Shown: positions 38,152 through 46,198 of the stretch, piece after piece | Layout: every line of letters begins with the position of its first letter | How positions within the stretch are numbered: position 1 is the stretch's first letter | Origin: Prochlorococcus sp. AG-402-N10 | GTDB taxonomy: Bacteria; Cyanobacteriota; Cyanobacteriia; PCC-6307; Cyanobiaceae | Assembly (NCBI GenBank): GCA_003216465.1 | Contig: QCIU01000011.1 | Coordinates: forward strand, 1 to 48,955 | DNA: 48,955 nucleotides | Direction: 5' to 3' | Made by a program: the position numbers and the translations under genes | Notes under the pieces: generated by a model | What the model was told of the DNA's origin: nothing | Seen by the model: only the letters and a program-made list of their open reading frames with translations | Database searches by the model: none

Positions 38152-38382
38152 ATGTATATATTTGCAACTCAAATGCTTAATTTCATCAAGAAATATCCAA
38201 TGTCTATCTTGTTAGCGATAATTGCTCTTAATTTGTTCTCTATTGCAGGGAGTTTAAAGACTTCAGCAAAACTTGATCAACAGAAACTAATTTGTTTAGA
38301 AAAAGATTTATATACATCAAAACAACTTGAAAAGAAACTAGGGAGATTTTTTTATCAAAAATGCAATATCTTGACTAATTAG
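38152..38382 (+). CDS. Small membrane protein of the satellites, 76 aa (E12)
   Basis: MYIFATQMLNFIKKYPMSIL and LAIIALNLFSIAGSL are nearly identical to the E9 protein; the tail (LKTSAKLDQQKLICLEKDLY to FYQKCNILTN) differs, with two cysteines again. A conserved membrane head with a variable tail. Function unknown. Confidence 0.65.
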   Translation: MYIFATQMLNFIKKYPMSILLAIIALNLFSIAGSLKTSAKLDQQKLICLEKDLYTSKQLEKKLGRFFYQKCNILTN

Positions 38383-38416
38383 TTCCCAAAACACACGCCT
38401 CCCCCATGTCCATTAA

Positions 38417-39550
38417 TTAAATGACGTGCTTATAAAACCAAGTAGGTCGACCAACTCCTTGTATTTGTTCAAACCTATTTAACTTATTTGTTAAAACTAA
38501 ATCTCGGCATACTCTCCTGACTTGTTTCTCTGAGAATTTAACCTCGTTTGCTATTTGATAAACATTCAATGCACTGTCTTGTTCATAAAACAATTTCAAT
38601 ACTTTAGCTGTACAACTTCTTTCTTCATCAGGTGTTAACTGTCCATCCCCTGCTGAATGGATATACCACTTATAAGCTTCGTCATCGCCTTGCAAATTAT
38701 AAAAAGCATCATCTTGGCAGTTTCTACCTTTTAAACAATGAAAGTAGTAATGATCTTCTAATTGTGAATCAATAGCTTTATGCAAACTCCAAACATCACT
38801 AGCAGAACTAAATATTGCACCACTTCCCATAACATCATGTTTAGTAACTCTCTTTCTTTCCCCCTTTTCTGGTTTTCTTAAATGACAAGTAAAAACAATA
38901 AGAATATTTTTTTTGCTGGCAATATTATTTAAAAAATAAAGTGGTGCTGAAAATTCAGCGTCTTTCATTGTATGTTTACCGCCAGTTAATAACGTAGTTA
39001 TTGAGTCTAGAAATACTGCTCCATAATTCTTACCTTCTAATAAATGTTCAAATTTATTTAAATCGTTAACTGTTAACCGATTAAAACCATCTTCGGCAAA
39101 GATGAAATCTATATCACTTGTTATTGCCATCGTTGTTAACTTCTCACTACAGTTACTAGACGATTCATCGGCTTGAATAAATAACACGTTTTGTTTTTTG
39201 GCTTGAAACGTATTAAGAAATAATCCACCTGTAGCGACAGCATCCGCCATCGAATAACAAAGAGAAGTTTTACCGCTCCCAGACTCGCCAGCTAATAACA
39301 TCAAATTTCCTTTTGCTCCTATCTGTTCAATTAACCAATTTTTAGGCTTTTTATCCTTAATTAATTCGCTAACTTTTTTAGGTTTAGGTAATTGATGGAC
39401 ATTCGGGAGGTGTGACTTTTTGACCTCGACGGATTTTACATCCGCCGCGTCCGTAGATTCCGCTACAACCTTTAAAGCCCTATTTTTGTTCATATAGGCT
39501 TCGTTGTCGGCTTTTTCTTGAGCGTCAATGTCATATCCAAATTCAGCCAT
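38417..39550 (-). CDS. RecA-like ATPase (AAA_25/RepA type), 377 aa (E12)
   Basis: Walker A GESGSGKTS (about residues 87-95), an acidic segment QADESSSN, Walker B AVFLDSITTL, then LIVFTCHLRKP and the DVMGSGAIFSSASDVWSLH sensor: the RepA-like hexameric helicase family common in plasmids and phages. A C-terminal winged-helix-type region ends the protein (VYQIANEVKFSEKQVRRVCR). It holds the same slot as the unrelated-looking ATPase in E9. Directly follows the conserved 78-aa gene. Confidence 0.82.
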   Translation of the reverse strand: MAEFGYDIDAQEKADNEAYMNKNRALKVVAESTDAADVKSVEVKKSHLPNVHQLPKPKKVSELIKDKKPKNWLIEQIGAKGNLMLLAGESGSGKTSLCYSMADAVATGGLFLNTFQAKKQNVLFIQADESSSNCSEKLTTMAITSDIDFIFAEDGFNRLTVNDLNKFEHLLEGKNYGAVFLDSITTLLTGGKHTMKDAEFSAPLYFLNNIASKKNILIVFTCHLRKPEKGERKRVTKHDVMGSGAIFSSASDVWSLHKAIDSQLEDHYYFHCLKGRNCQDDAFYNLQGDDEAYKWYIHSAGDGQLTPDEERSCTAKVLKLFYEQDSALNVYQIANEVKFSEKQVRRVCRDLVLTNKLNRFEQIQGVGRPTWFYKHVI

Positions 39551-39787
39551 CTATCCAACTCCCGCTTTTATTAAATCCCTAGTGGTTTCCAAAGCTTTAA
39601 TAGTTGAGCCAAGAAACCAAGCTAAAGGATGAGCCTTTGCAATTTCTATACGTTCATTCCATACAGAAATTTTAATTTTTTTAATTTTTTGTTCTTTAAG
39701 ATTGAGCCTTATAGGTTTTTGGATTATCTTATTAATAGATAATTTTTTTGTTCTATAGGTCACTCCCCCCAGAGTGGCTTTTTTCAT
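39551..39787 (-). CDS. Conserved satellite early protein, 78 aa (E12)
   Basis: MKKATLGGVTYRTKKLSINK to IIQKPIRLN, then SVWNERIEIAKAHPLAWFLG and IKALETTRDLIKAGVG. Same length as and close match to the E9 copy (26274-26510). It overlaps the preceding gene by 35 bases and is directly followed by the ATPase. The strong conservation beside two different ATPases suggests a function not tied to one helicase. Confidence 0.66.
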   Translation of the reverse strand: MKKATLGGVTYRTKKLSINKIIQKPIRLNLKEQKIKKIKISVWNERIEIAKAHPLAWFLGSTIKALETTRDLIKAGVG

Positions 39788-40028
39788 TTTTAATCATTGA
39801 ATTGGTTGAGTTACGGTAATAAAGGCGATATAAAATTCCATCTATCAAATCTAATTTTCTAGTTATTCTTAAATTCTCTTCTTTTAACGCAATTACTATT
39901 TCTCTTGCCTGAGAAGTCTTATTAAGGATTAGATCTTTATTTAGAACTTTCCATTTATTAGATTCTGCAAGCTTTAGAAATTTTAATTTTATGCGTGATA
40001 CTTCTGTCCTTAATTTATTGTTGTCCAT
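39753..40028 (-). CDS. Small helical satellite protein, 91 aa (E12)
   Basis: Begins MDNNKLRTEVSRIKLKFLKL; helical, with LILNKTSQAREIVIALKEEN and LDLIDGILYRLYYRN matching the E9 protein at 26491-26745. Overlaps its neighbours on both sides. Confidence 0.6.
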   Translation of the reverse strand: MDNNKLRTEVSRIKLKFLKLAESNKWKVLNKDLILNKTSQAREIVIALKEENLRITRKLDLIDGILYRLYYRNSTNSMIKNEKSHSGGSDL

Positions 40029-40338
40029 TTTCCAACTTCTCTAGCCGTTTACTAAAACAACCAGCTTGTATTTTTTGTGAGCTTTCTAATTGTTGGTACA
40101 ACTCAACAGCCTTATGACTATTATCAAAAGCTCCTTTAGATACTTTGTGGTTATGGTAAAAAGCTTCTTTTAATTGCTGAACCTGTCCTGATAAAAGGGC
40201 TACATGAGATAACAATTCTGAAATTGCTTCATCAGGTTTTTCTTTTATCTTTTTTATATAGACGTTAAAAAAGCTTTCAGCATATTCAAGATGCTTTTTG
40301 TCAGTCCATTCGATTTCTTTTTCAAATTGATTAGACAT
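40015..40338 (-). CDS. Small helical satellite protein, 107 aa (E12)
   Basis: Begins MSNQFEKEIEWTDKKHLEYA; QVQQLKEAFYHNHKVSKGAF and AVELYQQLESSQKIQAGCFS match the E9 protein at 26735-27052 in order. Helical, no known domain. 2 bases after the HTH gene. Confidence 0.62.
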   Translation of the reverse strand: MSNQFEKEIEWTDKKHLEYAESFFNVYIKKIKEKPDEAISELLSHVALLSGQVQQLKEAFYHNHKVSKGAFDNSHKAVELYQQLESSQKIQAGCFSKRLEKLENGQQ

Positions 40339-40340
40339 AA

Positions 40341-40607
40341 TTAAACCCCCATTTCAGCGAAGGTTTCTATTTTTTCAGCAGCTTTATATGGTGCATTTTT
40401 AGCGTTCATCGCTGACTGACGCATCCATAAACAAATAGCCTCTAAATCCCAACCAATATTCGATCTAGGTTTACCACCGAGATAAACATAATGAATACCA
40501 GCCTGTAATTTTCCAGAGGACTTTAATCCCATGAGGATAGTTCGACTTAAATTAGTTAATTTAAGAATTTCTGAGGTTGTATAAAACCTTTTATTAGTAG
40601 TAGACAT
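40341..40607 (-). CDS. HTH regulator/excisionase-like protein, 88 aa (E12)
   Basis: ATG at 40607 (MSTTNKRFYTTSEILKLTNL) chosen because it matches the E9 homologue in length; upstream in-frame starts exist. HTH, then the wing AGIHYVYLGGKPRSNIGWDL and EAICLWM, ending FAEMGV. First gene of the minus-strand early run of E12. Confidence 0.72.
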   Translation of the reverse strand: MSTTNKRFYTTSEILKLTNLSRTILMGLKSSGKLQAGIHYVYLGGKPRSNIGWDLEAICLWMRQSAMNAKNAPYKAAEKIETFAEMGV

Positions 40608-40635
40608 ACTGATTCTGTGAGTTCGTTGTTCTTGA

Positions 40636-40945
40636 ACTACACCCAATCAGCAAGCCCCATAAAACAATGGTATTTCCCTTACGCAAATTTCTTTGCCTAG
40701 TCTTATGCCCGCCCTTTAAGGCTCTATTTTGTCAGCAGCTAGAGATTTATGTCGGACTAAATCAAAGATTTAATCGGTAGCGATCAGCCCAGCATTTACA
40801 GGGAAGTGGCATCTTAGAGAAGCGGTCTGTCCATACATCCATAAAAGGGTGGACAAGTCTTTAACACATTCAAAGCTGGAGTACCGCACGCAGTCAGAGA
40901 AATGATTCCAAAAGGGCGACTGATACTGTTGCTATTAATTATATA
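40636..40945 (-). ncRNA. Conserved leader/RNA upstream of the satellite early genes (E12)
   Basis: AATCAGCAAGCCCCATAAAA and CAATGGTATTTCCCTTACGC match E9 (27559-27600). TGTCCA and TGGACA pair at about 40828-40855. On the minus strand a TATAAT at about 40937 would start a transcript of about 300 bases before the HTH gene. No open frame of note inside. Confidence 0.5.
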
Positions 40946-41032
40946 TTGGATTTTTTAGAACTCAATAGGATTTTTAAAGTCGTGTAAAAACAAGCTTTTA
41001 CTGTCCAAATAAGTACTGTTAATGTCTAAATC

Positions 41033-41052
41033 TTTTACACGTTTTTTACACG
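41033..41052 (+). repeat. Arm-type tandem word, right end of E12 (TTTACACG)
   Basis: TTTTACACGTTTTTTACACG, matching the left-end pair at 33459 in sequence and orientation, 30 bases before the intact tRNA. An inverted single CGTGTAAA is at 40980. Confidence 0.78.
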
Positions 41053-41081
41053 ACCTATTTTGTCATTCGCTGAGATCCCAA

Positions 41082-41155
41082 TCGGGGCGACAGGATTCGA
41101 ACCTGCGACCTAGTGCTCCCAAAGCACCCGCGCTACCAAGCTGCGCCACGCCCCG
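41082..41155 (-). tRNA. tRNA-Pro(UGG), intact; insertion site of the island
   Basis: On the minus strand the 7-base acceptor CGGGGCG pairs with CGCCCCG, D arm GCGC/GCGC, anticodon arm with loop TTTGGGA (anticodon TGG), T arm GCAGGTTCGAATCCTGT. Discriminator A, CCA not encoded. All fourteen or so partial copies in the window derive from this gene, split at the anticodon arm. The only complete copy, so the only functional one here. Confidence 0.96.
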
Positions 41156-41245
41156 CTCATAAGATCTTAGTTCATAACAGACATCTATTAAAGACCAAAT
41201 TTATAAATATTTTATAAAAGATTACTTTTCTGGCTAGAAAATTAG

Positions 41246-41267
41246 TTTTGTCGCTATTTTGTCGCTA
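41246..41267 (+). repeat. Arm-type tandem word, left end of E13 (TTTTGTCGCT)
   Basis: TTTTGTCGCTATTTTGTCGCTA, with a third TTTTGTCGCT at 41280. It starts 119 bases after the anticodon-arm core of the intact tRNA; the same distance separates core and arm in E14. Partner at 45743. Confidence 0.72.
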
Positions 41268-41313
41268 GAGATATATGTGTTTTGTCGCTAAAAAAATATA
41301 ATTACTTCGGCCA

Positions 41314-41667
41314 TTAGTCACTTAATAAATTTTTCAGTGCTTCAATTTTTTCTGCATTAATTTTGTTACCATCTTTCATCCAAGTAAGAAATTGATAAAT
41401 TTCTTGATCACTTAACTTAAACCATTCTTTGCCCCCTCTCTCTGGAGAATGTTTTAATTTAAATTTTTCATGAAATTGTGACTCCCAATTCAATGCCTCT
41501 TTTCGTGAAAAAAACCACGTAATAGATAAACCTCTTACTTTTCCAACATTATATTTTTGTTCGACTTCTTTTTTTCTTTCTTTTGGATTATTAGTTATTC
41601 CTATTTTTGTATCACCACTTAATGTATCTTGCATTAGATATAGGGCGCACATTTCGTTGTTACGCAT
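41314..41667 (-). CDS. GIY-YIG-like protein (T5orf172/MUG113 type), 117 aa
   Basis: ALYLMQDTLSGDTKIGITNN and PKERKKEVEQKY give the start of a GIY-YIG-type fold (here LYL and KIGIT in place of GIY and YIG) with a likely Arg/Lys helix and Glu in WESQFHEKF. The C-terminal part (GGKEWFKLSDQEIYQFLTWM) is typical of the T5orf172/MUG113 group of small phage and bacterial proteins. Nuclease activity is probable, not shown. Divergent from the helicase gene, with 90 bases between, perhaps one system. Confidence 0.72.
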   Translation of the reverse strand: MRNNEMCALYLMQDTLSGDTKIGITNNPKERKKEVEQKYNVGKVRGLSITWFFSRKEALNWESQFHEKFKLKHSPERGGKEWFKLSDQEIYQFLTWMKDGNKINAEKIEALKNLLSD

Positions 41668-41757
41668 AGTTTTTATGAATTTTTGAACTAATATGCAATT
41701 AAATTTATCTCAAATTCTTTTATTTTTCTCGAATTATTAAATTCTATTATTTGAAAC

Positions 41758-44700
41758 ATGAACCTAAAAGATAGTGAAAATAAATTTTCGAATTTCTCAA
41801 ATCAAAATGAAGATAATTTAAAAGAAAAATTCTTAATTCTCAAAATCTCTTTTGACAAATTAGGCTTTGAAGAATCTATTATTAAAATTCTCCAAAACAA
41901 CGGTTTCGATTTCTTAAGCGATTTAATAGGTTTTGATAAAGAGGACTTTCTTCAATTTTCTGGTTTCGACTTAGAGAAATTTGATACTTTAACTTCTCGT
42001 TTTAATAAAAATAATTTAAAAATTCCACTTACCTTTGATCAAGCATCAAATATCCATGGGAGGGAAAAATTTAAATCAATCACCAAAGATTCTCATATTA
42101 GTTTTCAAGAGATTAAAAATAAGTTCTTAACGAAAGAAATTGATATTGATAATTTTGAAAATGCTTTTAAACATATATATATAAAAGGCTATGATCCAGA
42201 ATTCGTACTTATATTCAATATTCTAAAAATTATTGAAAGTGCAGACTCTGGATTTAATAAAGAAAATAAAGATTTTACTTTTGAAAAGCGATTTATAAAA
42301 TTCTACTTTTTAAAAAATGTATTTGATGAACAGTCAACTATTAATATTCAATCTTTAGAAAAAATATTTAATACATTCTCTTCTTCCCCTAATTCAGTTG
42401 ATAGGCTTTACTTTCTATTTTGCAAGCTTTCTGGCATGACACTTCAATCTATAGGAGATCAAAAAGGTTGTTCACGTGAAAATATAAGGAGCCGAATTAA
42501 AACAATTTCAATAATGTTTGGCTTAGAGGGAATTGATCTCGAGGAATTATTTAGAAAATTTAAGGAAAATTCAAAATATAATTCAACAAAAATAATGATT
42601 GATCAATTACTTGATGAATTCAATAGGCTTCCGAATAAAAATGACGCTTCAGAAAAATTTAATGCAGATGATCCAATATACAAAAGTATTATTGAACTTA
42701 ATTTAAAAGATAGATTAGTTTGCTACGAAGAATTTAAAAAAGAAATCCCCAATTCTGAATATGATTTTCACTTTGAATCGATTATTAATAAAGTCGAAAT
42801 TGATAAAGGATTTGGATATTGGTTGAATTTTGAGAATTTAGAACAATTTCTGAAAAGATTTGCATCTTATTTAGGAGAACCAGATTATATGCCTATGCAA
42901 AAAGATAGTCCTGATTGGATAAGAGGAATTATCCAGAGGCATGGAGGTCAAAGTGTTGTTGCTAAGAAGACAGGTTTAAAATACCAGGGTCAACTTGTAA
43001 GTGAATCAGGTAAGAGAAGGTTTTGGACATACGAACAAATGTCAGATCTGATCGATAAAGTCAATATTTTCTACTCTCAAGTAAATAATAAAATGCCAAG
43101 CTTTAGTCAAATTAAAGACTTTTTGAAAAATACCGATAATGAATTATATAAAAATAAAAAATCAGGCTCCCTTTTATCTGCCATGACAAGCATGGGCAAT
43201 TTAACTTGGACTGAAACTGCCGAAAAATTTAATAGAAGAATAATTCTGGATAAATCCGTGAGGGTAAATACAAATTTTGTAAAAGCATTTGTTAGAGATC
43301 TTGGGGAACATTTAGCTGTATTAACTCCCTCGGAATTATATGTTTTGTTTCAGGCACAAGGTATTTCAAAGGATAAAAGTAGGCATAGTAGAACCTTCGA
43401 TATTCTTATTGAGGCAGTTCAAAGTGGTGAAGTCGATAAAAAAGACTTGGTAGATTGGTCTAATAACATAGAAGTCCCATCAATTGTAAATCTACTCAAT
43501 TTAGGAAGTGAATTATCTTCAAGGAATACAAATAAAGAAGAAAGAGAATTAGTTTTATTAAATAGAAGATCCAGAAGAATTGAAGCAAATAAAATAAAAC
43601 CAAAGATTATTGATCTCAACAAAGTTACTTCAGAGGATCTTCCTGCTCTAGATCCCATAAAATCTCTAAGTGCTCTTGATAAAGCTGCAAGCATAATTAC
43701 AGAATCAAATAGCGATTTAGAACTTATAGAATTTTTAAAAGCGAAAGCAACAGCTAAGTTATGGGATAGTTGTTTCTCTGATGAGAATCTTTTGATAAAA
43801 AACCTTAAATCTAGTTTTTTTGAAAAGGATGAATATAGTTCAAGAGTTAAAGAAGCATTCCTTGAGGAATATAATGGAGCTAATAATTTAGAGATACCGC
43901 AAACTTATAAGTTTAGAGATTTAAAAGGTATTGAAAGGCAACCTAAATTGATGCAGAAACTTGTTGCTTTTAGACTACTCAGGGATAAACGCCTCTTGAA
44001 TTTGAGTGGTACTGGTACGGGTAAAACATTATCAGCAATACTCTCAGCACAAATTTGCTCTAGCCAGAGAATATTTATTTCATGTCCTAATGGAGTAGTT
44101 GATAGTTGGGAAAGGTCTTTTCAATCTGCTTATCCATCAGCGGTAATTCATATAAAACCTGAGAATTGGGAGATTAATCTTATTGAAAATAAAACTAATG
44201 TGGTTGTGGTTAATCATGAAAGATTTCAAAATCGTTTTAGTGAAAATTTACTAAGGTTTTGCGTTGAGTTTCAACCAGATTTAATTGTTATAGATGAAAT
44301 ACATCAATCAAAAAGTCGTGAAGAAAAAATTTCAAGTCAAAGAAGATCTTTACTTGGAGAATTAATAAGGATTTCGTCAAATATTAATCAAGAACTTAGA
44401 GTTCTTGGATTGTCTGCGACACCAGTAATAAATAATTTATATGAAGGGGCATCATTAATTGAGTTGATTACACAGAAAAAATTTGAAGGAATTAAAGAAA
44501 ATAATATTAATTCATGTATGCATCTCTACCAAAATTTTATACTTCATGGAATTCGAATGAATCCCGGAAGTCTATCTAGAACTAAATTGATCCCAATTCA
44601 GATAGATTCTTCAGCTCTTCTTCCTGAAGTAATTGAAATAACTAATTCGAGAAGACATACTAGCTATCATGAAATTGAGAAAATTTTAGTTAAACCAAAA

Positions 44701-45273
44701 CTGCAAATATTAAAGAGAATACTATCAGAAAATTCAAAAACTATTATTTTTATTACTTACATAAAGGGTACATTAATACCAATAACTGATTTCCTTTCTC
44801 ATGAAAGAATTAGTTACTCTGTATATACAGGAGAAGATAAAGAAGCGACAGATTCAGGATTTAAAGATTCTTTGGATGAATTTATAAATGGAAACACAAA
44901 AGTTTTAGTGGCTTCTATACAGTGTGCTGGTACTGGAATAGATGGCTTACAGTCCGTTTGTAGTAACGCAATTTTCTTTCAATTGCCTTGGACATCTACA
45001 GAGTTTGAACAGTCTATAGGTCGACTAGACAGAGATGGTACGGAGTTTGATTCAATTAATGTTTTTATGCCAATAACAAATATTAAATTGCCTAATGGGG
45101 AGAATTGGAGTTGGTGCCAATCAAAATTGGAGAGGATTGAATCAAAAAAAGATATTGCAAAGGCCGCTGTAGATGGAGATCTTCCTGACAGTGGGGCAAT
45201 ACTCTCTCCCCAAGATGCAACTAAATTATGGTTAAAGTGGCTTAAAAGGCTGGAAAATAGCCCTAATGATTAA
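41758..45273 (+). CDS. SF2 helicase with transcription-like N-terminal segments, 1171 aa
   Basis: C-terminal helicase (about 740-1130): Walker A GTGTGKT, DEAH-type box IDEIHQS, motif III GLSATPV, and the second RecA domain with IIFITY, VLVASIQCAGTGIDGLQ and QSIGRLDRDG. N-terminus (about 25-90) looks like an RNA polymerase alpha-CTD-like HhH (LGFEESIIKILQNNGFDFLS, DLIGFDKEDFL). About 215-250: sigma-region-4-like HTH (SGMTLQSIGDQKGCSRENIR). A region around 385-420 (WIRGIIQRHGGQSVVAKKTG) is of a type seen in plant and cyanobacterial proteins. It could remodel transcription complexes or act as defence on phage DNA; neither is shown. Neighbour of a GIY-YIG-like gene and an LprI-like gene in E13. 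Confidence 0.75.
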   Translation: MNLKDSENKFSNFSNQNEDNLKEKFLILKISFDKLGFEESIIKILQNNGFDFLSDLIGFDKEDFLQFSGFDLEKFDTLTSRFNKNNLKIPLTFDQASNIHGREKFKSITKDSHISFQEIKNKFLTKEIDIDNFENAFKHIYIKGYDPEFVLIFNILKIIESADSGFNKENKDFTFEKRFIKFYFLKNVFDEQSTINIQSLEKIFNTFSSSPNSVDRLYFLFCKLSGMTLQSIGDQKGCSRENIRSRIKTISIMFGLEGIDLEELFRKFKENSKYNSTKIMIDQLLDEFNRLPNKNDASEKFNADDPIYKSIIELNLKDRLVCYEEFKKEIPNSEYDFHFESIINKVEIDKGFGYWLNFENLEQFLKRFASYLGEPDYMPMQKDSPDWIRGIIQRHGGQSVVAKKTGLKYQGQLVSESGKRRFWTYEQMSDLIDKVNIFYSQVNNKMPSFSQIKDFLKNTDNELYKNKKSGSLLSAMTSMGNLTWTETAEKFNRRIILDKSVRVNTNFVKAFVRDLGEHLAVLTPSELYVLFQAQGISKDKSRHSRTFDILIEAVQSGEVDKKDLVDWSNNIEVPSIVNLLNLGSELSSRNTNKEERELVLLNRRSRRIEANKIKPKIIDLNKVTSEDLPALDPIKSLSALDKAASIITESNSDLELIEFLKAKATAKLWDSCFSDENLLIKNLKSSFFEKDEYSSRVKEAFLEEYNGANNLEIPQTYKFRDLKGIERQPKLMQKLVAFRLLRDKRLLNLSGTGTGKTLSAILSAQICSSQRIFISCPNGVVDSWERSFQSAYPSAVIHIKPENWEINLIENKTNVVVVNHERFQNRFSENLLRFCVEFQPDLIVIDEIHQSKSREEKISSQRRSLLGELIRISSNINQELRVLGLSATPVINNLYEGASLIELITQKKFEGIKENNINSCMHLYQNFILHGIRMNPGSLSRTKLIPIQIDSSALLPEVIEITNSRRHTSYHEIEKILVKPKLQILKRILSENSKTIIFITYIKGTLIPITDFLSHERISYSVYTGEDKEATDSGFKDSLDEFINGNTKVLVASIQCAGTGIDGLQSVCSNAIFFQLPWTSTEFEQSIGRLDRDGTEFDSINVFMPITNIKLPNGENWSWCQSKLERIESKKDIAKAAVDGDLPDSGAILSPQDATKLWLKWLKRLENSPND

Positions 45274-45283
45274 TTCTTTATTA

Positions 45284-45667
45284 TTAACCACAGCTTGGAT
45301 CTCCAGTGATGCAATATTTTTGGATTTCTTTGTTAACTCTTAACCCACATCCAGGTCTAGTTATTTGTTTAACTGTTCCTCCACCATACATTTTTTCTTG
45401 AAAGTGATTACAAATTTTACTTCTTACCTCTACCCAGTTAGAGAATAAATCTGGGTTATTTAATTCTTTTCTTAATTTTCTATCACTTTTTATAAGATCT
45501 ATCCAAATGCACGCTGCTATTTCTGGTGTTGAACCCTCTGGATTGCATTTGAAAGGATAGTCAGTAAAAGCCTCTTTTATTTCATCTTCTAATGAAAGCT
45601 CATTAGAAAAAACTGGCGTTTTTAATTGTGATATTAATAATGTGCCAAGAATAAGTATGTAATTCAC
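45284..45667 (-). CDS. LprI-like exported protein, 127 aa
   Basis: Signal peptide (NYILILGTLLISQLKTPVFS), then an LprI/DUF1311-like pattern: FKCNPEGSTPEIAACIWIDL, SDRKLRKELNN, VRSKICNHF, GGGTVKQITRPGCG and a final CITGDPSCG, with six cysteines in disulfide-compatible positions. LprI-type proteins inhibit lysozymes in some bacteria; the role here is not known. Convergent with the helicase gene (10 bases between stops). Confidence 0.6.
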   Translation of the reverse strand: MNYILILGTLLISQLKTPVFSNELSLEDEIKEAFTDYPFKCNPEGSTPEIAACIWIDLIKSDRKLRKELNNPDLFSNWVEVRSKICNHFQEKMYGGGTVKQITRPGCGLRVNKEIQKYCITGDPSCG

Positions 45668-45721
45668 TTGAATTTATATTCTACTAAAGATTATAAATCG
45701 AAAAAAAGTAATAGACTTTAG

Positions 45722-45738
45722 AAAGCACCCGCGCTACT
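45722..45738 (-). repeat. Fragment of tRNA-Pro 5' half
   Basis: AAAGCACCCGCGCTAC, 16 bases identical to the anticodon-to-D-arm part of the intact tRNA, ending at CTAC then diverging. Directly followed by the E13 right arm word. With the copy at 45826, it shows that two junctions lie close together here. Confidence 0.65.
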
Positions 45739-45742
45739 AAAG

Positions 45743-45762
45743 TTTTGTCGCTTTCCCTCGCT
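45743..45762 (+). repeat. Arm-type word, right end of E13 (TTTTGTCGCT)
   Basis: TTTTGTCGCTTTCCCTCGCT: one full copy and one changed copy (CCCTCGCT), 64 bases before the tRNA 5'-half copy at 45826. Confidence 0.6.
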
Positions 45763-45825
45763 TTTTAGTCTGTAACAAAAGTAAGAAAGTCAGTTATTGC
45801 AACTAGTCTCGTTAGTAAAAAGGTA

Positions 45826-45867
45826 TGCTCCCAAAGCACCCGCGCTACCAAGCTGCGCCACGCCCCG
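45826..45867 (-). repeat. Displaced tRNA-Pro 5' half with its upstream flank (E13/E14)
   Basis: TGCTCCCAAAGCACCCGCGC then TACCAAGCTGCGCCACGCCC CG: anticodon arm, D arm and acceptor 5' strand, exact. Homology to the intact gene's upstream flank continues for about 35 bases more (CTCATAAGATCTTAGTTCAT, AACAG, CATCTAT), so the promoter side was carried too. The tRNA 3' half is absent. Confidence 0.92.
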
Positions 45868-45957
45868 CTCATAAGATCTTAGTTCATAACAGTCATCTAT
45901 AAAAGAGTAAATAGTAAAAATTTTTGTAATAAAAATTTTTTAGGCATAAATATGCTT

Positions 45958-45979
45958 TCTCTCACTAATCTCTCACTAA
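45958..45979 (+). repeat. Arm-type tandem word, left end of E14 (TCTCACTAA)
   Basis: TCTCTCACTAATCTCTCACT AAT, two direct copies, 119 bases after the tRNA core at 45839, as in E13. Between here and the apt gene a hairpin AGGGTG/CACCCT lies at about 46009-46030. Confidence 0.72.
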
Positions 45980-46198
45980 TTTTTTAAACTTATTTTTACG
46001 TAAATAAAGAGGGTGCCTTTAAATCACCCTTGCCATTAATGGTAGTTAAATATGACTTCTAAAAATATCTATCCTTTATTTGTTATTCGATTGAGGTGTA
46101 ATTTAAATTTTTTTAGGTATATTTAGAAAAAAAATTTCATTTAGCTAGAATTAAGAAAATGTGAGACAGATGTTTAAAACTAATATCAGAAAAAAGGA

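Noticed and set aside
40636-40945. tmRNA or 6S RNA
   Set aside because: No tRNA-like ends, no tag frame and no 6S-type central bubble could be recognised.
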